DNA from: LMUY01 sp965199095
GTDB lineage: Bacteria > Pseudomonadota > Alphaproteobacteria > Acetobacterales > Acetobacteraceae
Length of the DNA: 64,000 bases
Reading direction: 5' to 3'
Assembly (NCBI GenBank): GCA_965199095.1
Contig: CBDAQM010000003.1
Coordinates: forward strand, 372,001 to 436,000
Shown: in pieces, positions 51,697-59,787 of the stretch
Layout of the letters: every line of letters begins with the position of its first letter
Numbering within the stretch: the first letter of the stretch is position 1
The notes under the pieces: generated by a model
What the model saw: the letters and a program-made list of their open reading frames with translations, nothing else
Databases searched by the model: none
What the model was told of the DNA's origin: nothing
Made by a program: the position numbers and the translations under genes

Positions 51697-51984
51697 GGGC
51701 GTCTCCAAGACGTCTCGGAATTCAATTTCTGCGGTCCCGCATCGCTTTGGGGCAGCTCTCGAGCCTCAACGCAGGCGTGTACCGTCGCCACATTGGCCCC
51801 ACGGCGCGCGTGCGGCAATCGCGGGATGGTCATAGCAGGCAACGGCGTCCTGCACCGGCTGACCCGGCGCACACCGCCCGGGTGCGGATGTGGTCAAGCC
51901 TGGCGCCACCCAGTCCGTCCATATAGGCGGGCGCTGCGTCGGCATCATGGACGGGACACTGACACGGCCGGATTGATGGCAGCC

Positions 51985-52437
51985 TTACGGCGCGGCTTTC
52001 GGCGCATCAGACACGACGATTTGCCACAAATCGCTTCCTTCACTGATCTGGGCAATCTGATATCGGATCCGCCGCGGGGTCGCGCCGGCCTGTACATCGG
52101 CATCGCAATCCCATTCGGCGAGATCGCCGACCTGGAAATGCCCTCTCACCTGGATGTTTGCCAGGGCCAGGCTGCGGCCGGGCACCATCTTCTCCAACGC
52201 TCCGACCAGGGTGTGGACCGCGGCGTCGTCGCTGCACCGCGGCACCGGGCCGTTGCCGCGGATGGTCAGGCCATTCCAGGACGCGTTGCTGGTAAGCGGC
52301 GGGACTGGTGCGGCAGTCGACGTGCTGGTCGGGCGTGGCGACGGCGCTTGCCCTGGACGCCCGAAATAGAAGGCCAGCGCCACGACGCAAAAAACCGCGA
52401 TGCCTGCCGTGGCAAGGATGAGGCGGGTATGTTTCAT
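51985..52437 (-). CDS. Single-TM anchored small protein, unknown function
   Basis: 150 residues: an N-terminal membrane anchor (LILATAGIAVFCVVALAFYF), a Pro/Ser/Thr-rich linker, then a ~100-residue exported domain (WNGLTIRGNGPVPRCSDDAA; LVGALEKMVPGRSLALANIQ; FQVGDLAEWDCDADVQAGAT; SEGSDLWQIVVSDAPKA) with two cysteines that could pair. ATG 52437 is chosen because it opens right before the basic-hydrophobic start; the frame is open further upstream without sense. No family recognised. Confidence 0.65.
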   Translation of the reverse strand: MKHTRLILATAGIAVFCVVALAFYFGRPGQAPSPRPTSTSTAAPVPPLTSNASWNGLTIRGNGPVPRCSDDAAVHTLVGALEKMVPGRSLALANIQVRGHFQVGDLAEWDCDADVQAGATPRRIRYQIAQISEGSDLWQIVVSDAPKAAP

Positions 52438-52548
52438 GGCCACCGAACGCGGACGTGGCTGGCGGGATGCAAAGCTGTGCTTACAACCTGGGGCCTCGGC
52501 GCGGGCGCCCGGCGCCAGCACGGTCTTCATCGGCAGGCGCTGGACGAT

Positions 52549-52595
52549 CTTAGGGCTTGTTCGACATCAATCAATCGATTGGCCGCGTCGAACAA
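52549..52595 (+). repeat. Dispersed palindromic element, copy 2, left part (split by IS66)
   Basis: CTTAGGGCTTGTTCGAC at 52549-52565 begins an inverted repeat whose other arm, GTCGAACAAGCCCTAAG, starts at 52587 and is completed only on the far side of the insertion sequence (54344-54359). The arms match perfectly over 17 bases once the IS is removed. Confidence 0.8.
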
Positions 52596-54343
52596 GTAAG
52601 AGGGGCAAAAGTGTGGGCACGCCTGTACTGATTGCTGCGAACGCCCGAGATGAATGGGTAGCCGAGAGCAGTTTGCGTGTCGGCCTGTCAGGCGGGTCGG
52701 CATTGCGCTCTGACGTAGTGGTCGAGCGGTTTAATGATCGCTGCCCCCACCACTTTGAGCCTGCTGCCCAGATAGTCCCAGACGGCGATACCCAGTTTGT
52801 CGCATGTCTTGGCCAGGCTCAGGAACGCGTCGCGGCAATCCCGTCCGACCTCGCTGCGAGTTCCGGCGCTGATCTTGCGTCGTGTGACGTGACAGCGGAT
52901 GTCGTTTTCTGACCCGTTGGTGTGGAGCGGAATTTGCGGCCGTTCCAGCACCATCAACAGTTCGGCCTTATTGGCGTGCAGCCGCGCAAGCAGGCGGTCC
53001 AGCGTCACGAATCCGGTGCGGCCGAGGAAAATGCGGTCGAAGCGGGCCCGTAACGCCCGAGCCCGCCGATTGTTCGGCTTCAGTTGGTAGGCCTTGAGGT
53101 CGGCGTAAAAGTCCCAAATCTTGCCACGAACCCGCGTCTGGGCGGCGCGATGCTCGTCGTTGAAGGTGTCCAGCTTATGCACCAGCCGTTCGGCGTGTAC
53201 CCAGCACAGCGCGTGCCGACTGACGTTGAACTGCCCGGCGTCATCACTCAGGATCACTGCGTCGCACAGAAATTCATGCGCCTGAACGCTACCCCACAAC
53301 GTCGCTTCGGTGGCGACCTGAACTGGGTCCGGCGTGACCTTCAACCCGGACAAGCCGAGCTGGTCGAGATGCGCCAGCCACGCGGCCTCATCAGCAAACC
53401 ACGTCTGTGGCCCCGTCGCCAGAAGGGTGATCGACGCGGCCGGCAAGCCATGCTCGCGCATATAGGCGTAAGCCGCATCATTGAGCACGTAATCGGTATG
53501 TCCGGCGCGCAGCAGGTCGAGGAAATTTAGCCGGCTTTTCGAGGAACGGGTGCGGAACCAGGTGAACCACTCATTGCCGATCTGCGTGCAGAAGCCGTTC
53601 TTGCCGGCGTGGCGCGCGCCGGTGTCGTCCACGCTGACCCATGACGATGTCTCTAACCCTGCGCGCAGAACATCCTGGGCTTCGGCGAGAAACGCCTCGT
53701 GGTTCTCATTCAACAGTCGAACCAACTGCCGCTTGGAGATCGAAATCCCCACCGATCGCAACAGGGCGAGCAGCCGGGGCATCGTCGACTGACCCTGATG
53801 ATATTGCACCAGCACGAACCTACGCAATTCCGGGCCAAAATGGCCTTGGATACCCTGCGGCAAGGGCGCCAGGATCGTCCGGCCGTCCGGCGTTATCCAG
53901 CGTTCTCGCAGGTAACAGGTCGCCTTGGCTGAAATCACAAGGTCCTGGACCAGAAAAGGCTCATGGCCTTTGAAAATCGAGCCGGCCGGGATTTCGACCT
54001 GGATCACTTCGTCTTCGACGTGGACCCGTGGGGTGACCTTACCTCGGGCAGGACGCTTCTCATCCTTGGCGGGTTTGATTGGCGCGGCGCCTTTGTCCAT
54101 GCCGCTCGGTTTAATGGTCGGGCGGCCTTTGAGGCCTTTCAACCGCGCGTTCTCTTCGCGCAGTTCAGCCACGGCCTGCTTCAGCGCAGCTACCTCGCCG
54201 TACAGTTCGACCAGCAGAGCTTCAAGATCTGGACGGCTCAGCGTCGAAAGGGTGGAGGGTGGCGGCACATGATGCAAAGACTCGACGGCGGCGAATCGGC
54301 GCAAGGAAAAAATGAGGCTTACCCACACTTTTGCCCCTCTTAC
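52596..54343. mobile_element. IS66 family insertion sequence, ISBst12-like single-ORF form
   Basis: 1748 bases bounded by perfect 22-base inverted repeats beginning GTAAGAGGGGCAAAAGTG (52596-52617 and complement at 54322-54343); the GTAA terminus is typical of IS66. The element is flanked by an exact 8-base direct repeat TCGAACAA (52588-52595 and 54344-54351), the IS66 target duplication size. Only the large transposase is present, with no tnpA or tnpB accessory genes, as in the ISBst12 subgroup. Intact ends, full-length gene and perfect duplication indicate a recent insertion. Confidence 0.95.
52688..54328 (-). CDS. IS66 family transposase (TnpC)
   Basis: Up to 546 residues. An N-terminal leucine-zipper-like helix (LEALLVELYGEVAALKQAVA; ELREENARLKGLKG), the IS66 zinc-binding/central regions, and the DDE core: WVSVDDTGARHAGKNG, DYVLNDAAYAYMREHGLP, VILSDDAGQFNVSRHALCWV, HAERLVHKLDTFNDEHR, and the glutamate in PLHTNGSENDIRCHVTRRKI. 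It is intact. The start must lie within the IS; GTG 54328 is the outermost choice, and GTG 54268 (VPPPSTLSTLSRP) is another. Confidence 0.92.
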   Translation of the reverse strand: MWVSLIFSLRRFAAVESLHHVPPPSTLSTLSRPDLEALLVELYGEVAALKQAVAELREENARLKGLKGRPTIKPSGMDKGAAPIKPAKDEKRPARGKVTPRVHVEDEVIQVEIPAGSIFKGHEPFLVQDLVISAKATCYLRERWITPDGRTILAPLPQGIQGHFGPELRRFVLVQYHQGQSTMPRLLALLRSVGISISKRQLVRLLNENHEAFLAEAQDVLRAGLETSSWVSVDDTGARHAGKNGFCTQIGNEWFTWFRTRSSKSRLNFLDLLRAGHTDYVLNDAAYAYMREHGLPAASITLLATGPQTWFADEAAWLAHLDQLGLSGLKVTPDPVQVATEATLWGSVQAHEFLCDAVILSDDAGQFNVSRHALCWVHAERLVHKLDTFNDEHRAAQTRVRGKIWDFYADLKAYQLKPNNRRARALRARFDRIFLGRTGFVTLDRLLARLHANKAELLMVLERPQIPLHTNGSENDIRCHVTRRKISAGTRSEVGRDCRDAFLSLAKTCDKLGIAVWDYLGSRLKVVGAAIIKPLDHYVRAQCRPA

Positions 54344-54422
54344 TCGAACAAGCCCTAAGCCTTTGTTTTGAGCGGCAGCTTTGTCGGCTTGCCGACGCAC
54401 TTATTTGCCGACGCTGCCTTAG
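54344..54422 (+). repeat. Dispersed palindromic element, copy 2, right part
   Basis: Begins with the 8-base IS66 target duplication and the right arm of the first palindrome, then the 68-base module 54355-54422: CTAAGCCTTTGTTTTGAG, GGCAGCTTTGTCGGCTTGCC, GACGCACTTATTTGCCGACG, CTGCCTTAG. The module starts with CTAAG and ends with its complement CTTAG, and GGCAGC pairs with GCTGCC around an inner GTCGGC/GCCGAC stem. Copy 3 at 58017-58084 has exactly the same length in inverse orientation. Confidence 0.85.
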
Positions 54423-54690
54423 TGAAGTTGCCCGACGCATTGTTGGGCTGGATCGAGCCGAATTCGGAGCCGGGAGCCGGCGGCACGCTGTCGACGATGC
54501 CGCTCAAATCGATGAAGCCGGCGGACAGCCCCTGGACGAGCCGCAGGCCGTACAGCAGCGTCAGGTTGGAGGAGAGCGGGATGCAAAGCGTGCTGGCGCA
54601 GCAGAGCGCGATGGCGAACAGCAGCCAGCAGCGGATGGAGACGGTGAGGCGGCAGAGAAAAACTGGCGCCGTGCGGGGGACGCCAGGTTC
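54423..54690 (-). pseudogene. Relic joining EmrB-type MFS and HlyD fragments
   Basis: Reading the minus strand from ~54690, one frame without a start gives WLLFAIALCCASTLCIPLSS and LTLLYGLRLVQGLSAGF, resembling helices 2-3 of DHA2 (EmrB) drug exporters. It runs without a stop into GIVDSVPPAPGSEFG and SIQPNNASGNFTK, which resembles the C-terminal motif of HlyD/EmrA adaptors (FSLLPPDNATGNFTKIVQR type). So a large deletion has joined pieces of an EmrAB-like efflux pair. The relic ends exactly at the CTAAG edge of the dispersed element. Confidence 0.55.
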
Positions 54691-54738
54691 GTCCAGCCGT
54701 TGTGATACTATGGGCCGTCGGGTCGAAAGGGGCGTTGC

Positions 54739-55176
54739 ATGACATCATTCCACGGCAAGCCACCGGGCGGCAGCGCCGGCGAGATGTCGCGCCGCACCGA
54801 ACGCCTGCGGCCCGCCATCGCGCTGCGTCCGGCCCAGGTCGCCCAGGCGCGGCGCCTCCGGCGGTCGGGGGCCGAGCCGGCGCAGATCGCCGAGTCCCTC
54901 GGCGTCGCCACCGAGGAGATCGAGAAGGCGTTGGTGCAGATGCGCTCGCCGCGGCCGGAGACGACCCGCGGCACCCTCAACGTCACGCTGGCCGCCCACA
55001 AGGTGTTCCTGCAGGAGCGGATCGGCAACGAACCGCTGTGGCAGACCGTGGACAGGGTCGTCGACGAATTGCTGCGGCTACGCGCTGAGAAAGCCGGCCC
55101 CCCCGCCCGCGCCGAACGGCGGAGCACAGGCGCGAAGGCGCAGGCGGCCCAGCTCTCGCTGCTCTCAACGCTCTGA
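54739..55176 (+). CDS. Small cytoplasmic protein with HTH-like segment, unknown function
   Basis: 145 residues. Residues ~28-62 (ALRPAQVAQARRLRRSGAEP, AQIAESLGVATEEIEKALVQ) look like a resolvase- or sigma-type helix-turn-helix. Next comes TLNVTLAAHKVFLQERIGNE and a basic tail. The frame has good codon-position bias although its start lies in a relic-rich area. A DNA-binding role is inferred only from the helix pattern. A long minus-strand frame overlapping it is antisense noise joined to the relic downstream. Confidence 0.55.
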   Translation: MTSFHGKPPGGSAGEMSRRTERLRPAIALRPAQVAQARRLRRSGAEPAQIAESLGVATEEIEKALVQMRSPRPETTRGTLNVTLAAHKVFLQERIGNEPLWQTVDRVVDELLRLRAEKAGPPARAERRSTGAKAQAAQLSLLSTL

Positions 55177-55184
55177 CCCGCTGA

Positions 55185-55709
55185 TACTGCGTGCATGCCA
55201 ACATCGCCGCATGCTGGACATCCGCGCGGAGGCGCTCCGCCATGGTGAAGGCGCCGACTTGGTCCGTGTTCGGCAGCAGAATGGCAAATTCTTCGTCGCC
55301 AAACCGCACCACGAAGTCGCCTGGCCGACGGAGATAGGATGGTAGCCAGCAAGCGCTGGCAGGCAGGCGAGACGTATTTACAACGCCCGTGGGTGTCGAG
55401 ATGGATGACGTCCGTGCTGTCATCAGCGAGCATGCGGTACTGTCGTTCTCTCTGGCGAAGGACAAATGCTTTGTGCTCATAACGACGGAACAGCACGATC
55501 AGCCGCCAGCCCAGCACGTCCAACAGCGCAGAGATGACGAGCGAGATCGTCACCGAGATGAGCACATCGCTGCGCCATCCCTTCAGAAGGTCGTCCTCCG
55601 ACAGCGTTACGAAAACCGCCAGCGGATAGTCATCGACCTTCCGGTAGCTGGTGAGCCGGACCTTGCCGTCCCACAGGCGAGATGTTGCGCAACGTGCCGC
55701 CTGAACCAT
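55185..55709 (-). pseudogene. Diguanylate cyclase relic (sensor, TM, PAS start and part of GGDEF)
   Basis: From 55709 the frame reads LWDGKVRLTSYRKVDDYPLA, VFVTLSEDDLLKGW, a membrane helix (VLISVTISLVISALLDVLGW), and the start of a PAS domain (RQYRMLADDSTDVIHLDTHG, YVSPACQRLL). Near 55340 it breaks into another frame with the back half of a GGDEF domain (RPGDFVVRFGDEEFAILLPN, TDQVGAFTMAERLRADV). Most of the PAS domain and the front of GGDEF are deleted, and the active-site loop reads FGDEEF. No start codon is present at the 5' end, so the gene is broken at both ends. Confidence 0.7.
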
Positions 55710-55719
55710 GCTCGCGATA

Positions 55720-55816
55720 GGCCCACCATCGACAGCCCGAGGCCGGATTCTTTGCCGAACACCTTGGTCGTGAAGAACGGATCGAACGCTTTCGCCCTCG
55801 TTGCCTCAGCCATGCC
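55720..55816 (-). pseudogene. Sensor histidine kinase relic (ATP-binding G-box fragment)
   Basis: A ~32-residue fragment GMAEATRAKAFDPFFTTKVF followed by GKESGLGLSMVG is the F-box/G2-box of a HATPase_c domain from a hybrid-type histidine kinase. Everything else of the kinase is gone; just downstream the frame runs into the diguanylate cyclase relic. It sits next to the start region of that relic and the 3' end of the serine hydrolase gene. Confidence 0.65.
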
Positions 55817-55879
55817 GCTAACAACACCTTCGTTGCATAATGCGTGTTTACGGCGCAACGGCGCGGGTCCACCACGAAG

Positions 55880-57268
55880 CTAGGCGTCGGCGGCCGTATC
55901 AAAACGTCCCGCCAACTCCTTCGCGAGCGCCGCTTCGGTCAGCAATGTCATGCCGGCCAGCCGGATGGATGCCACCTTGCCCGCCTTGTTGCGCACGCGT
56001 CGCACCGGCTCGCCAAAGCTGGCGAAGGCGCCGGCCTGCGCGATGCGCGCCTCGTCCGCGCCCGTCACCTCCAGCTCCGGGACTTTCAGCAGCGGCTTGG
56101 GCAGGCCGGGTGCGGCGACGAGCACGCGGTCGCCGGCCGGCACGAAGTCGTTGGCGCCCCACACGCTCCACCACCGGCCGGACCATGCGGCCGTCGCCTC
56201 CGTCGGCGGCCCGGCATCCGCCATGCGCTTGAGGATGTGCAGCACGCCGTCCAGCCAGCCATTCGGCGACCCATCCGCGGCGTTCGTGAGGATGCAGACG
56301 GTGATATCCTGCGCGGGCACCATGGCCGTCGTGGTGATGGTGCCGGGAAAGCCGCCGCTATGGCCGAACCACTCCCATCCCTCGGCAGCGCCACGGATGA
56401 TGCCAAGCCCGTAGCTCCGCTCCAGGGCGGAGAAAGGATCATTCCATTGCGGCCGCGTCATCTCCCGGCGGCTGGCGGCAGACAGGATGCTCCGCTCGGC
56501 ACTGGGAGCCAACTGGGCGAACCACTTGGCGAGGTCCGCCGCCGTGCTGATGAACCCGGTGGCCGCGGCCAGCGCGAAGGTCGACTGGTCGCTCGGGATC
56601 ACCACGCGGCGGCCCAGCACGACTTTCGTGCTGTGCCCGCTCGCGAGCTTCGCGCGCCGCGGCAACGGGACATCCGGCAGCGTCTCCGACAACCCGGCCG
56701 GCGTGACGATCTCGCGCTGCACCCAGGCGCCATACGGCTCGCCGGTGATGGCTTCGATCACCAGGCCGGCGAGCGCGAACCCGTGGTTGGAGTATTTCAG
56801 CCGGCTTCCCGCATTGATGCTCGGCGGCAGCGCCAGATCGGCGCGGATTGCCGCGGCGTCCGAGAACGGCGCCCGGCATGCCCAATAGGCGCTGTCGAGC
56901 CCGTCGCGGAAAATTCCCGCGGTGTGCGACAGCAACTGCGCGATCGTGGCGGAAGCGATGTCGGGATGCAGGCCCGGCACGTACTGGCCGGCGGTATCGT
57001 CCAGCTTCAGCCGGCCCTGCTCGCGCAGCTTCATGATCGCGGCGGCGGTGAAGGACTTGGAATGGGACGCCACGCGGAACCGGTGCCGCGGCGTCAGCTT
57101 CGCGCCCGTGCCAAGGTCGGCATGGCCGTAGGCGCTCTCGTGCACGATCGTGCCGCGATACGCGATGGCGATGACGCAGCCCGGCTGCTCCGACACCCGC
57201 ATCTGGTAGCCGATCCAATGCGGAACATAGGTCAGCGCCGGCGCCAGCCAGGCGGGTTGCGTGCTCAT
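55880..57268 (-). CDS. Serine beta-lactamase-like hydrolase (class C fold)
   Basis: 462 residues of the Beta-lactamase (PF00144) family. Catalytic SxxK in RFRVASHSKSFTAAAIMKL, the Tyr motif in LKYSNHGFALAGLVIEAITG, and an HSG in WEWFGHSGGFPGTITTTAM replacing KTG. A C-terminal ~120-residue beta domain (WSGRWWSVWGANDFVPAGDR) is typical of esterase/peptidase-like members. There is no signal peptide, so it may be cytosolic, acting on a D-amino-acid peptide or ester. ATG 57268 (MSTQPAWLAPALTYVPHW) follows GAAGGGAG; the frame upstream has no resemblance. Confidence 0.9.
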   Translation of the reverse strand: MSTQPAWLAPALTYVPHWIGYQMRVSEQPGCVIAIAYRGTIVHESAYGHADLGTGAKLTPRHRFRVASHSKSFTAAAIMKLREQGRLKLDDTAGQYVPGLHPDIASATIAQLLSHTAGIFRDGLDSAYWACRAPFSDAAAIRADLALPPSINAGSRLKYSNHGFALAGLVIEAITGEPYGAWVQREIVTPAGLSETLPDVPLPRRAKLASGHSTKVVLGRRVVIPSDQSTFALAAATGFISTAADLAKWFAQLAPSAERSILSAASRREMTRPQWNDPFSALERSYGLGIIRGAAEGWEWFGHSGGFPGTITTTAMVPAQDITVCILTNAADGSPNGWLDGVLHILKRMADAGPPTEATAAWSGRWWSVWGANDFVPAGDRVLVAAPGLPKPLLKVPELEVTGADEARIAQAGAFASFGEPVRRVRNKAGKVASIRLAGMTLLTEAALAKELAGRFDTAADA

Positions 57269-57393
57269 CAGGTCCGAATGCTCCCTTCTGTTCCGCCTGC
57301 GTGCCAAGCTGTGCCCGGCGCTGTCAATCCGCGGCACAGCGCGCTACTGAGGCACGCCGGGTCTTGAACATCTTTGACGGAGCAGCCGCTATC

Positions 57394-58020
57394 GTGAGGT
57401 TCGGGCGTCTTGCCCTGGTCCTGCCGCTCAGCGCCGTCCCGTGGGCGGCCGGCCGGGCGCAGCAGCCCGCCGACCCTCTCTATCACGTACGCTACGACAC
57501 CTATGGCTGCGTCAATCCCCGCGCCGCGCTTGCCATAACAAACGAGCAGGATCCGCGGCACGACGATCCGGGCTGGGTGGAGTTCGTCGTCAATGACGGG
57601 CATTGCACGCCGATCACGCCGCAAAGTCCTTGGCGCATGGTGTCGCATCAGGGCGAGCTCGCCCTGATGAGCTACGCGGGGACGACAGGCCCGCCCGGCT
57701 CCTTCTACATGCGGTTCGACCAGCTTGCAGAACTTGCCCCCTCGATCCCGTTTGCTGCGCCGGCCAATCCGGGCGGCAACCCGCCGGCCGCGCACCGGTT
57801 TGCCGCAGCCAGACCCAACCCGCCGCTGTCGCACCTGCTGGCGTCTCTCCGCACGACCGCCACGAGCGCGGCGCCCATGGACGAGGGGCTCACCGGACCG
57901 GCCGGCTATGCCTCCGCGGCGCTGATCGTCGCGGCGTGCCTGGCCCGATGGAACCGTCGGATGGTCGCGCGGCGGCGCGGGCGCCGGGCGCTGCAACGCT
58001 GGACCGGGGGGTTCTCCTAA
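57394..58020 (+). CDS. Secreted protein with C-terminal membrane helix, unknown function
   Basis: About 208 residues. A signal peptide (RLALVLPLSAVPWAAGRAQQ), a ~90-residue exported domain (YHVRYDTYGCVNPRAALAIT; WVEFVVNDGHCTPITPQSPW; GELALMSYAGTTGPPGSFYM) with two cysteines, a Pro/Ala-rich region, then a membrane helix (AGYASAALIVAACLARW) and a basic tail. GTG 57394 is chosen because it directly precedes the signal; the frame is open to 57301. The final TAA is formed by the CTAAG edge of dispersed element copy 3. The family is not recognised. Confidence 0.6.
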   Translation: MRFGRLALVLPLSAVPWAAGRAQQPADPLYHVRYDTYGCVNPRAALAITNEQDPRHDDPGWVEFVVNDGHCTPITPQSPWRMVSHQGELALMSYAGTTGPPGSFYMRFDQLAELAPSIPFAAPANPGGNPPAAHRFAAARPNPPLSHLLASLRTTATSAAPMDEGLTGPAGYASAALIVAACLARWNRRMVARRRGRRALQRWTGGFS

Positions 58021-58084
58021 GGCAGCGTGGGCAAATAAGTGCGTCGGCACGCCGACAAAGCTGCCTCTCAAAACAGAGGCTTAG
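58017..58084 (-). repeat. Dispersed palindromic element, copy 3 (68-base module only)
   Basis: In minus orientation this reads CTAAGCCTCTGTTTTGAGAG, GCAGCTTTGTCGGCGTGCCG, ACGCACTTATTTGCCCACGC, TGCCTTAG: the same length as, and nearly identical to, the 54355-54422 copy. Here CCTCT-GTTTTG-AGAGG is a perfect small hairpin. The left module seen in copies 1 and 2 is absent. Confidence 0.85.
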
Positions 58085-58255
58085 CGTTGGTTGGTCGCCC
58101 GATGCCAGACGAAATCGCTGACGTTCATGCCCATGCTGCGCTCCGGGTGCTGCGGTCGGGTTGTGCCGCTGTGTTAGATCGCGCGATCGGCAGCCCACGT
58201 TTCTTGCGCGGACGAAAGAAGTCGCTCCAATCCCTGTTCCGCGCGGAGCGCCCGG

Positions 58256-58834
58256 CTATCCCGGCCCGGATCCAGCCTCGCCGGCAAGATCGGGGTCCGC
58301 AGCCGCGACTCTGGCCCCGATCAGCGCGCCGTAGTCTTGCGGGGTCATGCCGCGCGGCTCCGGCCCGCGGATCGACACGGCGCGGCGGCGGCGAAGCACC
58401 TTCACGTTGTTGCGGCTACCGTCGCGGACCGGCAGCGCAGCGTCCGGTTTGAGGAAGAAGTTGGTGGTGAGCGGGCTGTCACCGACGACGCTGCCATACT
58501 CGACGCTTGACCACGGTACAAGCGGGTCAGCCAGGCCCGGGCAGCGGAAGCCTTCCTCCGTGATCACCAGGAAGGGCGTGGCCCGGTGGAAGAAGCGGGG
58601 CAGCGTCACGAGCACCAGGCCGCCGCCGATCACGAAGAACATCAGCCCCAGCAGCCATGCCGCCCAGTAGGAAATACCCGTGATCACCAGCAGCGGCAGG
58701 ATCACGGCGCCGGCGACGAAAAAGACGCCGCCGAGCGCCAGGAAGCGTTTGACCGGCCGCATGTCGTCCAGGATGGCGATCTCGCCTGTTTCGGCGGCAC
58801 TTGGCCTTGTCGGCGACGGTACGATGTCAGCCAT
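58256..58834 (-). CDS. Small membrane protein with PH-like domain
   Basis: 192 residues with two adjacent membrane helices (FLALGGVFFVAGAVILPLLV; ISYWAAWLLGLMFFVIGGGL) and a cytoplasmic part that looks like a PH-type fold (TPFLVITEEGFRCPGLADPL; VPWSSVEYGSVV; RNNVKVLRRRRAVSIRGPEP), as in STM3941-like proteins. ATG 58834 starts the recognisable part; the long frame upstream is antisense. Role unknown. Confidence 0.7.
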   Translation of the reverse strand: MADIVPSPTRPSAAETGEIAILDDMRPVKRFLALGGVFFVAGAVILPLLVITGISYWAAWLLGLMFFVIGGGLVLVTLPRFFHRATPFLVITEEGFRCPGLADPLVPWSSVEYGSVVGDSPLTTNFFLKPDAALPVRDGSRNNVKVLRRRRAVSIRGPEPRGMTPQDYGALIGARVAAADPDLAGEAGSGPG

Positions 58835-58936
58835 GGCGTCCCGCGCTATAGCCTCGCTGCGGCGGCATCGCCGGTTCCTCTCACGCTGGTGGCCGGAACT
58901 GGAATGTGGCCGCACGAAGCTGAAAAAGGAAGAACC

Positions 58937-59743
58937 ATGTCGAACATGACCCGATGGATGCGCAGCGGCCTGGTGGCCGTGGCGCTGGCTGCTGGATCGA
59001 CGGCCGCCGCTGCAGGCGATCCGCCTACCGACGTCTCCATCGACCTGTCCCAGAGCTTCGGCACGCGCTCGCCCTGGCGGTTCACCGCCTCCCCCGGGCC
59101 TGCCATCAAGGATCCCTTCGGACTGGGTGACGATCAGGTGCCGGGCGTGCTCACCCTTTGCCTCCGGACGCCGTCCACACCGTGCGATCCGCAGCTCCGC
59201 AGCCAGCTTCGTGCCCCATCGCCGGACGATTTTTTTTCCGAACCGCACTACCTGAACCAGGCGCAGGTGGTGCATCCAAATGGCGAGGCCGGGCGGCCGA
59301 TCCTGTTGGTGCAGACGGCAAGCCTCCACGCCGGAGATGGAGACCAGGTCGTGCTGGAACAGGCGCTTGCCTACGACAAAGGTCCAGACCGCTTCCGGCG
59401 GATCTATCAACATGTCACGGGAGCAAACAACAACCAGGAGGTCCGCTACATCGACGCCGGGCCACTGCGGGGGGACATCATCGCGGTGGATCCGACCGAG
59501 ACCGCCCCGTTTGGCTTTTGGGTCTCGGTGAATGCGCTTGCTGCGAACTACACCTACAAAGAGGTTCTGCGTTATCGCAGCGCAACCCATTATGCGGACG
59601 GTAATCCTTTGGCCGTGATCGACTCGGAGATGCCGACAATCCAGCTACGCCTGGGCGTGTGGAAGCCTGGATTACCTTTGCCGCTTCCTGCCAGCCCATG
59701 CCCGAAGCCGCACATGATCCAGAAGGAATTATGGTGCAACTAA
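58937..59743 (+). CDS. Secreted protein of unknown function
   Basis: 268 residues. Cleavable signal peptide (MRSGLVAVALAAGSTAAAA-G) and a soluble exported domain (LTLCLRTPSTPCDPQLRSQL; DDFFSEPHYLNQAQVVHPNG; RPILLVQTASLHAGDGDQVV; IAVDPTETAPFGFWVSVNAL; IQLRLGVWKPG) with four cysteines. ATG 58937 follows AAAAAGGAAG. Ends at a strong terminator shared with a convergent gene. The family is not recognised. Confidence 0.7.
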   Translation: MSNMTRWMRSGLVAVALAAGSTAAAAGDPPTDVSIDLSQSFGTRSPWRFTASPGPAIKDPFGLGDDQVPGVLTLCLRTPSTPCDPQLRSQLRAPSPDDFFSEPHYLNQAQVVHPNGEAGRPILLVQTASLHAGDGDQVVLEQALAYDKGPDRFRRIYQHVTGANNNQEVRYIDAGPLRGDIIAVDPTETAPFGFWVSVNALAANYTYKEVLRYRSATHYADGNPLAVIDSEMPTIQLRLGVWKPGLPLPLPASPCPKPHMIQKELWCN

Positions 59744-59758
59744 TCACCCAGGGAGAGT

Positions 59759-59780
59759 GGGACCCGCCGGGGCGGGTCCC
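59759..59780. terminator. Bidirectional hairpin terminator between convergent genes
   Basis: GGGACCCGC-CGGG-GCGGGTCCC, a perfect 9-bp stem with 4-base loop, between the convergent secreted-protein gene and the 59788-60111 gene. No long T-run is present, so termination may be hairpin-assisted only. Confidence 0.7.
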
Positions 59781-59787
59781 ATAGGCG

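Noticed and set aside
54739..55176. Reading the minus strand here as a full-length diguanylate cyclase extension
   Set aside because: The minus frame loses all GGDEF resemblance before 55,185; the plus-strand frame has better codon-position bias.
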